Of a stretch of 64,000 nt of DNA, positions 32,557-43,100 are shown piece after piece. The translations under genes and the position numbers were made by a program. How positions within the stretch are numbered: position 1 is the first letter of the stretch; every line of letters begins with the position of its first letter. Under the pieces are notes generated by a model. That model did not search any database. It had not been told where the DNA came from and saw only the letters and a list, made by a program, of their open reading frames with translations. Source of the DNA: Lithodes maja (taxonomy: Eukaryota; Arthropoda; Malacostraca; Decapoda; Lithodidae); assembly GCA_037953745.1 (NCBI GenBank), contig JBAKBP010004453.1:62001-126000 (forward strand), read 5' to 3'.

Positions 32557-32984
32557 CCCCCTGAGCACCGGCTGGTTTATAAAAAATGTACACTCCAGGC
32601 CCAGCAGGTTGTAAAAAAAAATATATATTCCTGAAAACACATGAGATAGGTTAGTAATGGAGGAAAAACCACAAAACAACGCTCAACTAGGTCATGTAGG
32701 GGTCTGCTGGGCGGCGGAAAGTCGCAATTAACATGGGGAGATGGGTAGGCAAAATACTGGAAAATCACTCCCGCACGCGCCCACACGCAAGCGGCTGAAC
32801 TTGGAGGGTTTCCAACCATCGGTATTGTTGCGTGGGATATTAAAGCAGTTCCCATACAAATCTGAACCTTCAAGGTGCCATAAGACAAGAGTAATTAACG
32901 CCGACGCACCCTATGCGTTGCTGGGCTTTAGCGTTACATACATAGTTGACGCATAACGTGCGTCGCTGGTACTCGAGGGGTTAA
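32553..32984. mobile_element. TTAA-flanked MITE with CCCC ends (~430 bp)
   Basis: TTAACCCCCTGAGCACCGGC at the left and CGCTGGTACTCGAGGGGTTAA at the right form an inverted repeat with TTAA flanks. It is longer than, but terminally similar to, the 'CCCCTTCTGTACCGG' family. It ends 60 bp upstream of the first coding ATG of the lectin-like gene. Confidence 0.65.
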
Positions 32985-33044
32985 GTAATTTTTCCAGTAT
33001 ATTGGATAAGGATCTTTTCACCTTTTCCCTACAGCGGTGAATAC

Positions 33045-33270
33045 ATGATGTTGTACCATTATGATTCTGCAAAAGACAAAGCGGCGCAAGTGAAGCGGTT
33101 AATATTGGGAAGTGTCTTAACTGTGGTGTTGATGGAAGTGTTGAGTGTGACGGGTGGACAGACCTTCGTTCACTATGTTACCAGCCCAGGCCTCGGGAAC
33201 CACCTTATTGCTCCTGGGATGGTCATTAATGCCTCGCAAGCCTTCGCCGTCGATCCTCTGCACTCCACAT
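33045..33270 (+). CDS. Exon 1 of the lectin-like gene
   Basis: Starts at the first of two adjacent ATGs and ends CTCCACAT before donor GTAAGT. It encodes the hydrophobic segment and the start of the PAN-like module. A CCTTTTCCCTACAG acceptor-like tract ends at 33034. Confidence 0.75.
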
Positions 33271-36200
33271 GTAAGTAATATCAAGGCCTAGAGTTCTGCT
33301 TCCCATTGTAAAACCACATTTAACTCATAAGTTACACAATATGAAAGGGGACCAGATTTTTCCTAAATGAACCCCGCCCCGAATTGCTTGGATGTCCATC
33401 TTTCGGCCTCAGGGGCTGATGAACTAGGCCTATCAACCTACTTTAGTTGGCCATACTACAAAACTAGACTTACAGTGTGCTGGCTTCCTTATCCAGAAGG
33501 GTTGATAGTCTCTGAATTTCTATTTTAACTAACTATCCACTGCTTTAGGTGAGTGTTACATGGCGTGCTGGACCTCCCTGGAGTGTGTTGCTCTGGCCGC
33601 AGTGAAGAAGGACGGTGGTGGTGTGGAGTGTCGCCTGGCTAAGATGGGACCTCTCACAGAAAACTATGAACCGGTTGCTCACCCTGATGGAGCCTACATA
33701 TTCATGAAAGGTAAATTTGTTCAGTGTCTGTACAACAATTACTGTCAATTTCAATCTTAGTTTTATCCAACTACCCAATAAGTCTAGCTTCACATGCTTA
33801 TACAGTATATATCACAGGTGGTCACTTCTGCAATCACTTCCGCAAACTGCAATTTCCGCAATTGCGGAAGGCAATTTGTTTTGCGGATTTACATTTGTCC
33901 CAGTGCCGATAAAATGGAAGCAATATGTGATTATGTGGCATGTCTCCTTAACACCACCTCCTGTTCTCCCCTTACATGTGTCTTATCCCCCCCTCCCCCC
34001 CTTTCTCCCTCAACTTCCCCCGTCTTCATTTATCCTATATTTTCCCTCCCCCACTCCCTATAAATCCTCTCTCCCACCTCAAATACGTTTAGTCACCCCC
34101 CTCTGCACTCCCCCTACCCCCCTCCACCCTAATGCATGCACAAGACCGGCCCAGACTCACCAGTATCTCTCGAGATGGCCGAGAGAATGGACCTATGTCA
34201 CGCTCCCTCCCACCACTCTCGTCACAAATATATGGTTTATCAGTGGAGATTTCCTCTTTACACCTATTTTCTGGTTTTTCAATGTTCTCATGTTCTTTAT
34301 ACAAGTGAAATATGTGCATATGGAGCAGTAATATTTCTTTATATGGTATATATAACAAATTTTGTCTGAATTGCAGCTAAATCTTTCGTACTGGCGGGCG
34401 TTTGAAAAACCTGTCTGTCGCAGCTGCCGAGTTAAGAGAAGCCCCAATCCTGTTAAGGGCGTACTACTCGCTTTTTCTGGAGCTCCTTCTCCCTCGTGTT
34501 TAGTATATTAGTTTTGAGATTTTAAGATGTTCCTTCCATTAGTTTGTCGATTTTAAGACCTTTCACCCAATTTCTTTGTCAATATTAAGACCTTTCGTGC
34601 CATTCAGGTGTCGATTTATTCCTGGCGAGCGATAGCGAGCCTGTAATTTTAAGAGAAACCGGCCTTCGGCCTTGACATTTTTCTACCAAAAAATTAAGAA
34701 ATTTATCTCGGGGGTGTAAATGAATTAATAGCCCCCCAAAACGGCCACTGCCCCCTTAACATGATAAGGTGATAAGTTTTAAAGTCCACATTAACATTTT
34801 CCATTATAGATTCTGTTGCGTTCAAGTACTATGATGTGAGGCCGGAGGACGGACTGCTGTACTATGTGTGGACGGCGTACCTACCGTTCCAGGAGGCCAA
34901 GGAGTTATGTCAGAAGTTGCCCGGACACCGCCTGGCCATCGTCAAGACCGCCAAGCAGTTCGATGCCCTTGGAAAGTTGAGTGCAATAATAAGTAAGTGA
35001 TAATGTAAAAGACTGTAATTAAATAACACCCCATTCTTAACATTATTCATCAATTACAAACCCCAATGCACTTGAATAAACTAATGAATAAATACCAGTG
35101 ACAATTACTCACCTATTGGGATAATACAGGATAATATAGATGTGTAGAAGGGGATATAAAGTTGACGAATAAGGCATTAACGTACGTCTGGTAGCCTACG
35201 TCAATCCCCTATACGTTGACGTATGGAAGTGAAGCATGGACGTTGTTGGAGAGACACAAATTAAGAGCATGAGTAGCAAAAATTAGTTACTTGAGAAGTA
35301 TAGTGAAGAGATAGGCAGATATATGAGGATGTACAAAGGTGACGTGCTGTGGATATGGATATACGGTAGCGCTAATAAGTCATATCTCAGCTGTTATTAC
35401 GTTTGGCTCGCTCTGTGCTGTATTAATGTCTGTCAGATATTGAATAGGGTGGGTAAGTGTAGGAACCTGTTTGTATATCGCACTCAAAAAGAATAAATCA
35501 TGTGTAAATATTGCTGATACCAATTATTGATCAAGACATACTTGGTGCCGAGACAGCAGTTATTAGGCCGACTGTACAAAGGTGACGTGGTGTGGATATG
35601 GATGTACTAGAGACTGTATTTCTCTCAAGTATTCCTTAAGGGGGTAGTGCCATGGTTTTTGGTATTTATATTTATTTATTAATATATTTTTGAGTTTCTT
35701 CGCTAGACCTCCATCAAGCTTAGAAAAATACCCCATAGACCACCTTTCAAGATATATTTGTACATTTTTCGGTATATAAATGGCCCGGCCAAAGGCCAGT
35801 TCCTTCTAAAATTAGAGGTTCGCTATCGCTCGCCAGGAAAAAATCGATTCCTAAAGGGCACGAAAGATCTTAATTTTGACAACAAAATTAGGCGAAAGGT
35901 CTCAAAATCGCCAAACTAACGGAACGAACGTCTTAAAACCTCAAACTAATATGCTAAACATGAGGAAGAAGGGGGTCCATAAAAAGCGAGTACTACCCCT
36001 TAACCCTGCCCCCTAGATACTGTCATTACCAGCCTCTCTTCATCTCTTAAGGGGGTATGGGTCGGTTTTCTGGTCCCCCTTCTTCCTCATGTTTAGCCCC
36101 ATTAGTTTGCAGATTTTAACCCCTGTCCAACGGGGTTGTTTGTAACTTCTACTACCTGGCAGACGGGCATATTTAACCTAAACGAGCTTCATTTCATGCT

Positions 36201-37332
36201 CTTTTTCATGCATAAACAAGAGCCAGAGCGTAATACAATTATATATCCGTGAAAGGGCGATAATAGAGCTTTCCAATGACACCTGAATCATCCTTGTGCG
36301 ACCACGGGTTCTCTTGCAATGATCGCGCAACACGAGGGGAAAACCCTAAAATACGGTAATTTCCCGAGTTTTTTTCCTGGTATCGCGAGATCGTGGGTAT
36401 GGAATGTTGCAGAGGTGGTGTCAGTTGCGGCGCAAGGGCCGTGTCGAGCGGTCAGAGCCCACCTATCATCCTCCCAACGCGTGGAATCTCTCTCAGAGCC
36501 GATAGTGTGCTCAACATCCCTTGCAACATATGTCGGACCCCACAGGGGTGGCCATGGTTCTCTCACACGACATATGTTGGGTCCCGCGGCTTGAGTGTTA
36601 AGATGTGTGCCCTATTAGTTTGTTGATTTTAAGACCTTTCGACCCATTTCTTTGTCAATATTATGACCTTTTGTGCTATTTAGGTGTCGATTTTTTTCCT
36701 GGCGAACGATAGTGAGTCTGTAATTTTGGAAGAACCGGCCTTTGGTCGGAAAATGTTTCTACCGAAAAATGTACAAATTAATTTAGAAGGAAGATCTAAT
36801 GGATGTTTTGTGTTAAGTTTGCAAGAGGTCTAGGGAGGAAACTAGAAAAATAATGAAGATGCGAAATAATCGACCAAAAAATACAACCCTCCCCCTTAAC
36901 CATTCTCTAACCTCTGCCCCTAGCTACCGAGATCACCAACCTCTATAAATCTCTCAACTATTCTCAAACCCCTGCACTTAGATAGCGTCAGTAGCCTCTC
37001 TTTATCTCTCAACCATTGTCTGACCCCTGCCCCTAACTACCCACATAACCAGCCTTTCTTTATCTCTCAACCATTCTCTCACCCTTGCCCCCCTAGAAGT
37101 GGGAGTGTGGCTGGACCTACACAACATTGCCGGGGGAGACGTGAACACCATGACCTGGGGGGACGGAACCCATTACAACAACTCCCCCTCGGCTGCCCTC
37201 GCTACGGTCAAGAACACAGTGCCGGCGACAGACAGGGCGTACAAGTTTGTTAACGCGCTAGTTGGTGATGCTAAGTATATAGAAAAGTCTTACCCCCTCT
37301 GCCAGGCTAACCCATCAGGCAAGGAATGGTAA
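33045..37332 (+). CDS. PAN/apple and C-type-lectin-like domain protein (four coding exons)
   Basis: Exons 33045-33270, 33549-33710, 34810-34992 and 37097-37332 join in frame with all introns in phase 1, giving 268 residues. Residues 19-35 are hydrophobic (LILGSVLTVVLMEVL), a signal peptide or type II anchor. Residues 40-129 form a PAN/apple-like module with Cys 76, 78, 82, 88 and 103 (CECYMACW, CRL). Residues 145-260 resemble a C-type lectin fold: AKELC (Cys163), HRLAIV, VWLDL in place of WIGL, MTWGDG and YPLC (Cys259). The inner disulphide pair and an EPN/QPD calcium-sugar motif are absent, so carbohydrate binding is doubtful. The product is probably secreted or on the cell surface. Polypyrimidine-AG just before the ATG (to 33034) suggests a further upstream exon. 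GTAATA overlaps the final codon, so a downstream exon is also possible. Confidence 0.8.
33549..33710 (+). CDS. Exon 2 of the lectin-like gene
   Basis: Acceptor CTGCTTTAG, donor GTAAAT. The split Cys codon joins exon 1 to give CECYMACW. It carries most PAN-like cysteines. Confidence 0.8.
33854..33869. repeat. Perfect 16-bp palindrome in intron 2
   Basis: TTCCGCAATTGCGGAA, set in a stretch rich in TTCCGCAA/TTGCGG words. It may be a slippage product; no function is implied. Confidence 0.7.
34453..34759. mobile_element. Foldback MITE family A in intron 2
   Basis: TTAA at 34453-34456 and 34756-34759, with the family A order CCCTCGTGTTTAG, TTTTAAGATGTTCC, GGTGTCGATTTATTCCTGGC and GGCGAGCGATAGCGAGCC. 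It is about 50 bp upstream of exon 3. Confidence 0.8.
34810..34992 (+). CDS. Exon 3 of the lectin-like gene
   Basis: Acceptor TTTTCCATTATAG, donor GTAAGT. It encodes the first half of the lectin-like domain, including Cys163. Confidence 0.8.
35205..35330 (+). pseudogene. RTE-like reverse transcriptase C-terminal scrap in intron 3
   Basis: Translation gives TLTYGSEAWTLLERHKLRA then VAKISYLRSIVKR with stops, resembling the YGAETWTLKKKEKR...MEMSCLRSMC region of the RTE protein at 7301-10018. Confidence 0.55.
35331..35608. repeat. 35-bp direct repeats around a palindromic insert
   Basis: TGTACAAAGGTGACGTGCTG... at 35331 recurs at 35574 with two or three changes. Between them lies a copy of the TTGGTGCCGAGACA family also seen at 22296. 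The duplication is too long for a usual target-site duplication. Confidence 0.6.
35636..36003. mobile_element. Foldback MITE family A in intron 3 (first)
   Basis: TTAA at 35636-35639 and 36000-36003; ends GGGGGTAGTGCC and GTACTACCCC. It interrupts the intron minisatellite described at 36900. Confidence 0.8.
36047..36899. mobile_element. Foldback MITE family A in intron 3 (second), interrupted
   Basis: TTAA at 36047-36050 and 36896-36899. The left arm runs to 36115 (ATTAGTTTGCAGATT) and resumes at 36602 (GATGTGTGCCCTATTAG). The gap is the TTAA element at 36116-36601. Confidence 0.8.
36116..36601. mobile_element. TTAA-target element of ~478 bp (copy B)
   Basis: TTAA at 36116-36119 and 36598-36601, inside a family A MITE whose uninterrupted form has one TTAA (GATTTTAAGACG). 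Homologous to 15167-15650 through TTTCATGCATAAACAAGAGC, CGACCACGGGTT and AAAATACGGTAATTTC. Ends are CCCCTGTCCAACGG and CGCGGCTTGAGTG. No gene inside. Confidence 0.85.
36900..37096 (+). repeat. ~58-bp minisatellite containing the 3' splice site of exon 4
   Basis: Units of TCTCTCAACCATTCTC...CCCCTGCCCCTAG...ACCAGCCTCTCTTTATC. Acceptor-like CAG/TAG ends fall at 36923, 36981, 37036 (mutated to TAA) and 37096, the real acceptor. An older unit lies at 36000-36046 between two MITEs, and a partial one precedes 35636. Confidence 0.75.
37097..37332 (+). CDS. Exon 4 of the lectin-like gene
   Basis: Acceptor TTGCCCCCCTAG, the last of several repeated acceptor-like units. It encodes the WLDL, WGDG and final Cys part. 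GC-rich relative to its surroundings, as expected for coding DNA. Stop TAA at 37330. Confidence 0.8.
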
Positions 37333-37390
37333 TATGGATCATCTCAAGCCAGGGTAGTATTCTTTATATATATATATAGATATATATATA

Positions 37391-37805
37391 GGGGAGGTGT
37401 GGCAGAGTGGTCTTGCCACTGGACTGGTAATCCAATGGACCCGGATTCGAATCCTAATATGTTAATGGGAAGATATTATTGGGATGGAATTTGTGCTGTA
37501 CCTAGTTTCAGTGCATTACCACAGCACACCGAAATGCCAATACAAAATACCCTCATTGTTCCCTGATTAAATAGCACTGTATGAATATTCCCATATATTC
37601 AAAATATGCTACAGGGGGGCAATGCCTAGTGAGTTAATTGCTCAATAGGTGGCGTTCTGTGAGTGAGGGTCCGAGCCTGGGGAGTGAGACTGTGAGGTGC
37701 AGAGGCAAAGCAGCTTCAGAGATGGAGTTGGGTTCGAGCCGTGAATAGGTGCTTCGCATGTTTCATTCCTTAGGCTGGAACAAGACCTCACAGGCCTCAC
37801 CGTGT
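37391..37805 (+). mobile_element. tRNA-derived SINE, copy 6, 3'-truncated
   Basis: Full head GGGGAGGTGTGGCAGAGTGG at 37391 with GGT at the anticodon position; B box GGATTCGAATCC is slightly mutated. The copy stops at CCTCACCGTGTT, where a non-LTR RT begins without the SINE's usual terminus. It starts 58 bp after the lectin gene stop codon, so it lies in the 3' UTR or the next intron. Confidence 0.85.
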
Positions 37806-38112
37806 TTCATATCAATGATCTCATATCTACCACTCATAATCCAATACATTCCTACGCAGATGACTCAACACTCCACAGTTCCTTCACATTTACCAATTCT
37901 TTCACCCAACCCGATCTTATAAATTCAAAAATAAACACTGCAATTTCTCTGAACCAGGACCTTTCTAGAATTAATGAATTCGGACAAAAGAATCTAGTTT
38001 CCTTTAATGCACAGAAAACCAAGTACATTCAATTTTCTAACCGACAGAATCTCACTGACTCCCATATATTTTTTAATGATGTAAATATTCCCACTTCCTC
38101 TAGTATTGACAT
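37802..38112 (+). pseudogene. Non-LTR reverse transcriptase, fragment before the Gypsy insertion
   Basis: FHINDLISTTHNPIHSYADD shows the catalytic YADD box and FNAQKTKYIQFSN the following conserved strand. The frame is open to 38112, where a Gypsy LTR begins. It resumes at 46333 after the element. The upstream fingers and endonuclease are absent. A fragment of a similar endonuclease occurs at 51006. Confidence 0.85.
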
Positions 38113-39976
38113 TGTGACGCATGTCGAGTATGAGCATGCTGTACAGAACGCCCAGTCATGCCCCACTCTCGCTAGGATCGTCAGGGCAGGAACTTTGGCT
38201 GTAGTCTGTGTAGAGTTTTCTAACTTAGTTTATGTGAGCCGTTGTACTATAAGTATTATAAATATGTATTTTGTTTTCATCTGAGTCAACGAGTTCTATT
38301 TTATATCATTAGTTATAAGTGTTGTGTGTGGGACTTATTTGTAATGATGAGAGGAGAGAGGGAGATTACGTAACGGGGGCCAGTGAGTGCGCCACGCGGC
38401 AGGTAGGCCTAATTCCCTCCTCCCTCCTCCCTCCTCCCTCCTCCCCCTCAGTGCGTGGGAAATCCTTTGTCGATCCCAGATTGAGAGAGAATATTACGTA
38501 ATGATTGTCAGTGGGCGGTTCTTAGTAGTTTGCGATATGCTCACTAGAGGGCCGAGTATAAAAAGGGAAGTCTCGCCATATTTTATTCAGAACTCGTTAG
38601 GCAGAGCGACTTCTCATATCCCTTGCACCTATATATATTCTTCCGACTGATGTGAACTTTCCCTACTCTCTGTACCGCCTACCTTCTTCTTTTCCCGAAC
38701 CCTTTTTAACCTCAATGACCCCTTTGGTGCAGATCTAGTCAGCCAAAGTATTATCGCTTGAGTTCTCACGAGATATATGCCTATTAGATAGCCTATTTTG
38801 GAAGGGATAACTAGAATAGGATTGATTAATGTTTGTTGCACTCGTATATGCATTTCCCTGTGTATGATTATTCATGTTCCTGTTTTCTGCTGATCTAGGT
38901 GATGCTAGACTGGGATGAGGCTACTAGAGTTGTGATTCCCTATGAGTATTAGGTTTTGTTGAACCTGTACAATCGCAACGGAGACTTGGGAAACCTAGGT
39001 GGTCTTTCTGACTGTGTACCGTGGGAGTTTAGCGCTGTGTTGCGAGTGAGGGCTTTTGCCTCTGCCACCCAACACTGTGCTAACTCGTTTGCTTGACTTT
39101 GAGAGGATCGCCAGGAGAGAACCAGATACTAGTGATCTGGATCTCTCAAGAGAGCATCCCGTCAATTACCGTAATTTGGCCGCACAGTCTTAAGGACCTC
39201 GCTAGGCTACGAGCCGCTTGCTCAGCCATTGTTTCCTAGCCTACTACATCCCAGCTAGACTTTGCTCGGTCAGCAGATACAGCATAGTATTGAAGCTTTC
39301 CTTATGTATGTTATTGTTTATGCACTATTGATTTCATGTGTGGCACGCATAGCTACTTTAGAGATTAGTGGCCCCCGAGCACAATCCTAGTAGGCTATTG
39401 CCAGTGCATTGTCGGAGTACTTCTTTTACATGTTTGCCATTTACTACTGTCTATTCTTATAATTCTTCTTATGTCAATTTAAAGCCTTTAATATTAGTTA
39501 ATTGCCAGTGTGTTGCTTATTGAATTGCTGTTCAAAATCCGATACTTACTTCTTACGAGTATCCGAGAAGCATCTAACTTTATCAGAAGATTCCTTGCTC
39601 GATGCTCGAGGACTATTGTTTAACGTAACGTAATAGTGCCGATCCGAAGTAGAGGGTGGAGGACTTCTTAAGTTCTTAGTCAAGGGTGGATTACTTCGGC
39701 TTCGGCCAACACTATTCTTTGGTGTTGTTGTATTTACTTCTTTGTTTGATTGTTGACCAGACTAGATAACTCCCGTCTCTTTATTAGTCTGTTGTGAAAC
39801 GCTAGTACCGAGTTCTTGTATACCCCGTTATAGCAGATAGAACTCTGGAGGGTATTGGTGTTTTTTGTTCGGCTGGCAGTACTCTGGGGTTGGGATCGTG
39901 TGTTTCCGTTGTGGCAGCGAGCCATACTCGAGTCCTGTTTGAGAGCCCTAGTGTACCCGAGTGCCCGGTCGTAACA
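38113..39976 (+). repeat. 5' LTR of Gypsy element 1
   Basis: Starts TGTGACGCATGTCG and ends CCCGGTCGTAACA (TG...CA termini). U3 is about 475 bp; the rest, an unusually long R-U5 of nearly 1.4 kb, has no coding content. Confidence 0.95.
38557..38600 (+). promoter_or_regulatory. TATA-type promoter in the 5' LTR
   Basis: TATAAAAAG at 38557-38565 with TTCAGAACTC about 28 bp downstream as a plausible initiator. The same box is at 44913 in the 3' LTR. A TATATATA at the equivalent position of the solo LTR supports it. Confidence 0.7.
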
Positions 39977-39977
39977 A

Positions 39978-39995
39978 ATGGCGACCTTGCTTAGG
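39978..39995 (+). other. Primer-binding site of Gypsy element 1
   Basis: TGGCGACCTTGC starts 2 bp after the LTR end, the usual place for pairing with a tRNA 3' end. A tRNA-Arg-type primer is possible, not verified. The same sequence follows the LTR of Gypsy element 2 at 56479. Confidence 0.65.
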
Positions 39996-40189
39996 ATTTT
40001 GTGAACAGTATAAATTTTTGCAGAGTTGTACAACATTTGTTTGTTTGTACTTTAGCGTGCATATTGAAGAATATTTTTTTTGTAGGGCAATTAGTAGAGC
40101 ATTTAAGAGACTCCAGTTAATTTAGTAATTAGTGCTTGCATAAGGAAGTTTAACACTTTTGTCTCGAGAATTTTTTTGTGGACTTCAGT

Positions 40190-43100
40190 ATGTCGTGCCC
40201 TAGCACTGACGAGGAGCGAGAGATGCCATTTGAAGAGGTGCCGTTAGTAATCAGTGAGGAGGATGCTAGAGTTTTTGTGAGTAAGCGGTACCACGTGACG
40301 GAGGAGAGGCTGACTGGGGTGGATATTTATGGCTTGCACCTGATAGCCAAGGTTTTGGGCCTATCCAATGTAATAGGGATGTCCAAGAGGGAGCTGATTT
40401 CCTGGGTGTTGCGTGGGCGACATGGGGTTTCGGAGGAGAGGGCGTTTGGGGGGGTTCCTCCCCAGATCCCCTCTCACTCGACTCCCACAGTGCCGTCCAC
40501 TCAGTTGCCGGAGATTAGCACTCTCCCACAGAGGGATGAGAATTGGCAGATTGGAGTGCCCTCGGGCGGTGCACATGGTGGTTCCCCAGTTTTTGCCCCC
40601 CCTCCTTCAGTAGTGGCAGCTCCCTCTTCCTGCCTGTCTCCAGATATGATATTTAGACTTGAGCTTGCTAAAATTGAGACTAGGAAGCATGAGATTGAGG
40701 CTGAGTCTAGGAAGCAGGAGAATGAGACGAGGAGGCATGAGATTGAGGTTAGGAGGCAAGAGGATGAGACCAGGAGGCACGAGGCTGAGCTTAGATACGA
40801 CTCCGAGAAATATTGTGCTCAAATAGATTTAGATAAGACTCGTGCAGAGTCGACAGGGACTCGGATGGGCCGTGAGGGCCAAGTAAGAGAACAGTCCTTG
40901 TCCCACTTAGTCAAATTGGTGCCGGCATTTAGTGAAACTGAAGTCACAGAATTTTTTAATCGTTTTGAGAAGAAGTGTAGGGAGCATAATTGGCCTGAAG
41001 AGAAGTGGGCAGCTCTAGTCTCCTCAAGACTTACGGGTAAGGGTCTGAAGGCTTATGATGCACTGCCTTTAGAGTCTTGCATTGACTACCCAGAATTGAA
41101 GAGAGCTGTCCTACGGGCATACGAGTTGCAACCAGAAACATATCGATTGAAGTTTCGGGGTGTTACAAAGACTAGGGAGGCGACCTTTCTTGAACATGCC
41201 CGGGACTTAAAAGATGCACTTACAAACTGGACACGTTCTGAGAAAGCTGAGACGGCCGAACAGTTGACTGAGCTGTTTCTGCTCGAGCAGTTTTATAAGT
41301 GTACTGGTGCAGAAATGACTTTAACTATTAAAGAAAAGAACCCAAAAACTCTACAGGAGGCAGCTGAGATGGCTGACCTCCGGCTATCGCTAATTCGTGG
41401 GTGCGGGTATGCCCAGCGTAGTGAGGCAGGTAACAAGGGGCGTGACGCCCCACCCCCCCGAGTTAGTGATATACCTTATGCAAACAAGTACAAGAGCTAT
41501 GATACCAAGACTGACCACAAGACTAGCACCGTCCCATTTAAGAAGGGGCCGGGCCCTTCCCAGTACCAAGGGAAGCCCAGAGGGGAGTTGAAGTGTTATC
41601 ATTGTCATGAAAAGGGGCACTTTGCAAGAGTCTGTCCTAGCAAACCACCTACAGCAGCTGTGTCTTTGGCCTGCAACATTGGTGTGTCTCCGAAGTCTTC
41701 TGAGTTTGCCCGGGGCAGTTCGTCAGAGGCTGAGGCACAGCCAATGCAGAAGCACCTGGGAGGCTCGAACCCTGCTCAGGATGCTTTTTGCGACCATAGA
41801 GGGCGGGGTTGCGTGATGTGGGCGGGGCGCAAGCATGGAGTAGAGGTCTTGCGTGATACAGGTGCTTCCCAGACTCTGATGAATAACTTGACTGGCTACC
41901 CTATAAATGTGGCTCGGGTGGTAGTGGTGCAGGGTATTAATGCAACTCGGTCATACCCGCTGGTGCGGTTGGAGTTGGAGGTGGATGGTGTGGCACGTGA
42001 ATTGGATGTCGGGATTGTGGAGAAACTGCCAGTGGAGGGCGTCGACCTTCTTCTCGGCAACGACTTTGCAATGCCCGCTTCTGAGGTTCTACCCTTAGTC
42101 GTTGCCGAGAGGCCGGCCGACGTGAGTGGGGAAGAGCAAGAGTGGGTCGAGCGGTGCCAGGCACAACCCATGGCGTGTGTTGTCACCCGAGCTCGGGCAG
42201 CTAAAGTGTCACAGCCTAGTCCTCCGTCTTCAGACCAGCAGAGGAACGATCAACAGGAGGAGGCTAAAGCTGGAGTTGGTTTTAAGAGTTTTGACTCGGC
42301 GGCTCTCCTGGGTGATTCAGTATTGGCGCCTATGTTAGAGTCTGGAGAGGCCCCAGGACCTGTCACAGCTAGTGAGGAGGTAGGGCCGGAAGAGACTCCG
42401 GGGCAGCAACGTTACACACAGAGAGAAAAAAGGGTTGCTCAGTTTGATATTGGGGGAGGACTTGGGTTGCTTCGGAAGCATCTAGACAGGTTGGTTCCCT
42501 CAGATATTTGTAAACTGCAGTTGGAGGATCCGGAAGTTCAGAAGTGTGGTAATGGTGCTGTCGAGATCAAACACGAGGACGGGGAAGCATGTCATGTGAA
42601 CCTGTTGGAGGAGTTTGTGAGGCAACCACCTGAGCAGCCTACTGTCCCTGCGTTGGTCTGCCGCGGCCAAGGTGGAGAAGGAGAGGGGGGCAGTAGGGCA
42701 CAGGTGGAGGAGAGTAGGGATTGTCATGTCTCGGCGGAGCAGTGGGCGGGGGACACGAGTCTGGTGGCTGTGGAAGCGCTAGAGCACTTGCCTGAGCAGC
42801 AGTGTGCAGCACTCCAGCACCAGCTCGGTTCATACCCCACTGGTCGTGCCGAGCCCCTGAGTCTCACAACTCGGACGGTGCGAGATGTTCCGCGGGCAGG
42901 TCACGTGAATGTTGAAAGACCGTTAGCCTCGTTGTTTCGGTGGTTCAAGGTGGGCGACGAGGCTTTGGCATGGTTGCCAGGTCAGGGTCGACCCATGGCT
43001 GCCAAGGGTGGTGGTAAAAAGGAGGACATTGAGCAGATTGGTGAGGTTGGCTGTGGAGTGGATGTGCCCGGTCGTTACATAGCCTCCCAATGCTGCTCTA

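Noticed and set aside
33717..34331. 204-codon frame after exon 2 of the lectin-like gene
   Set aside because: It lies in intron 2, is Pro/Ser/Leu-rich from pyrimidine tracts, and would bypass a good GTAAAT donor at 33711.
37391..37466. Functional tRNA-Thr gene
   Set aside because: It has A and B boxes but a mismatched anticodon stem and mutated T-arm, and the same segment heads every SINE copy. Treated as SINE head.
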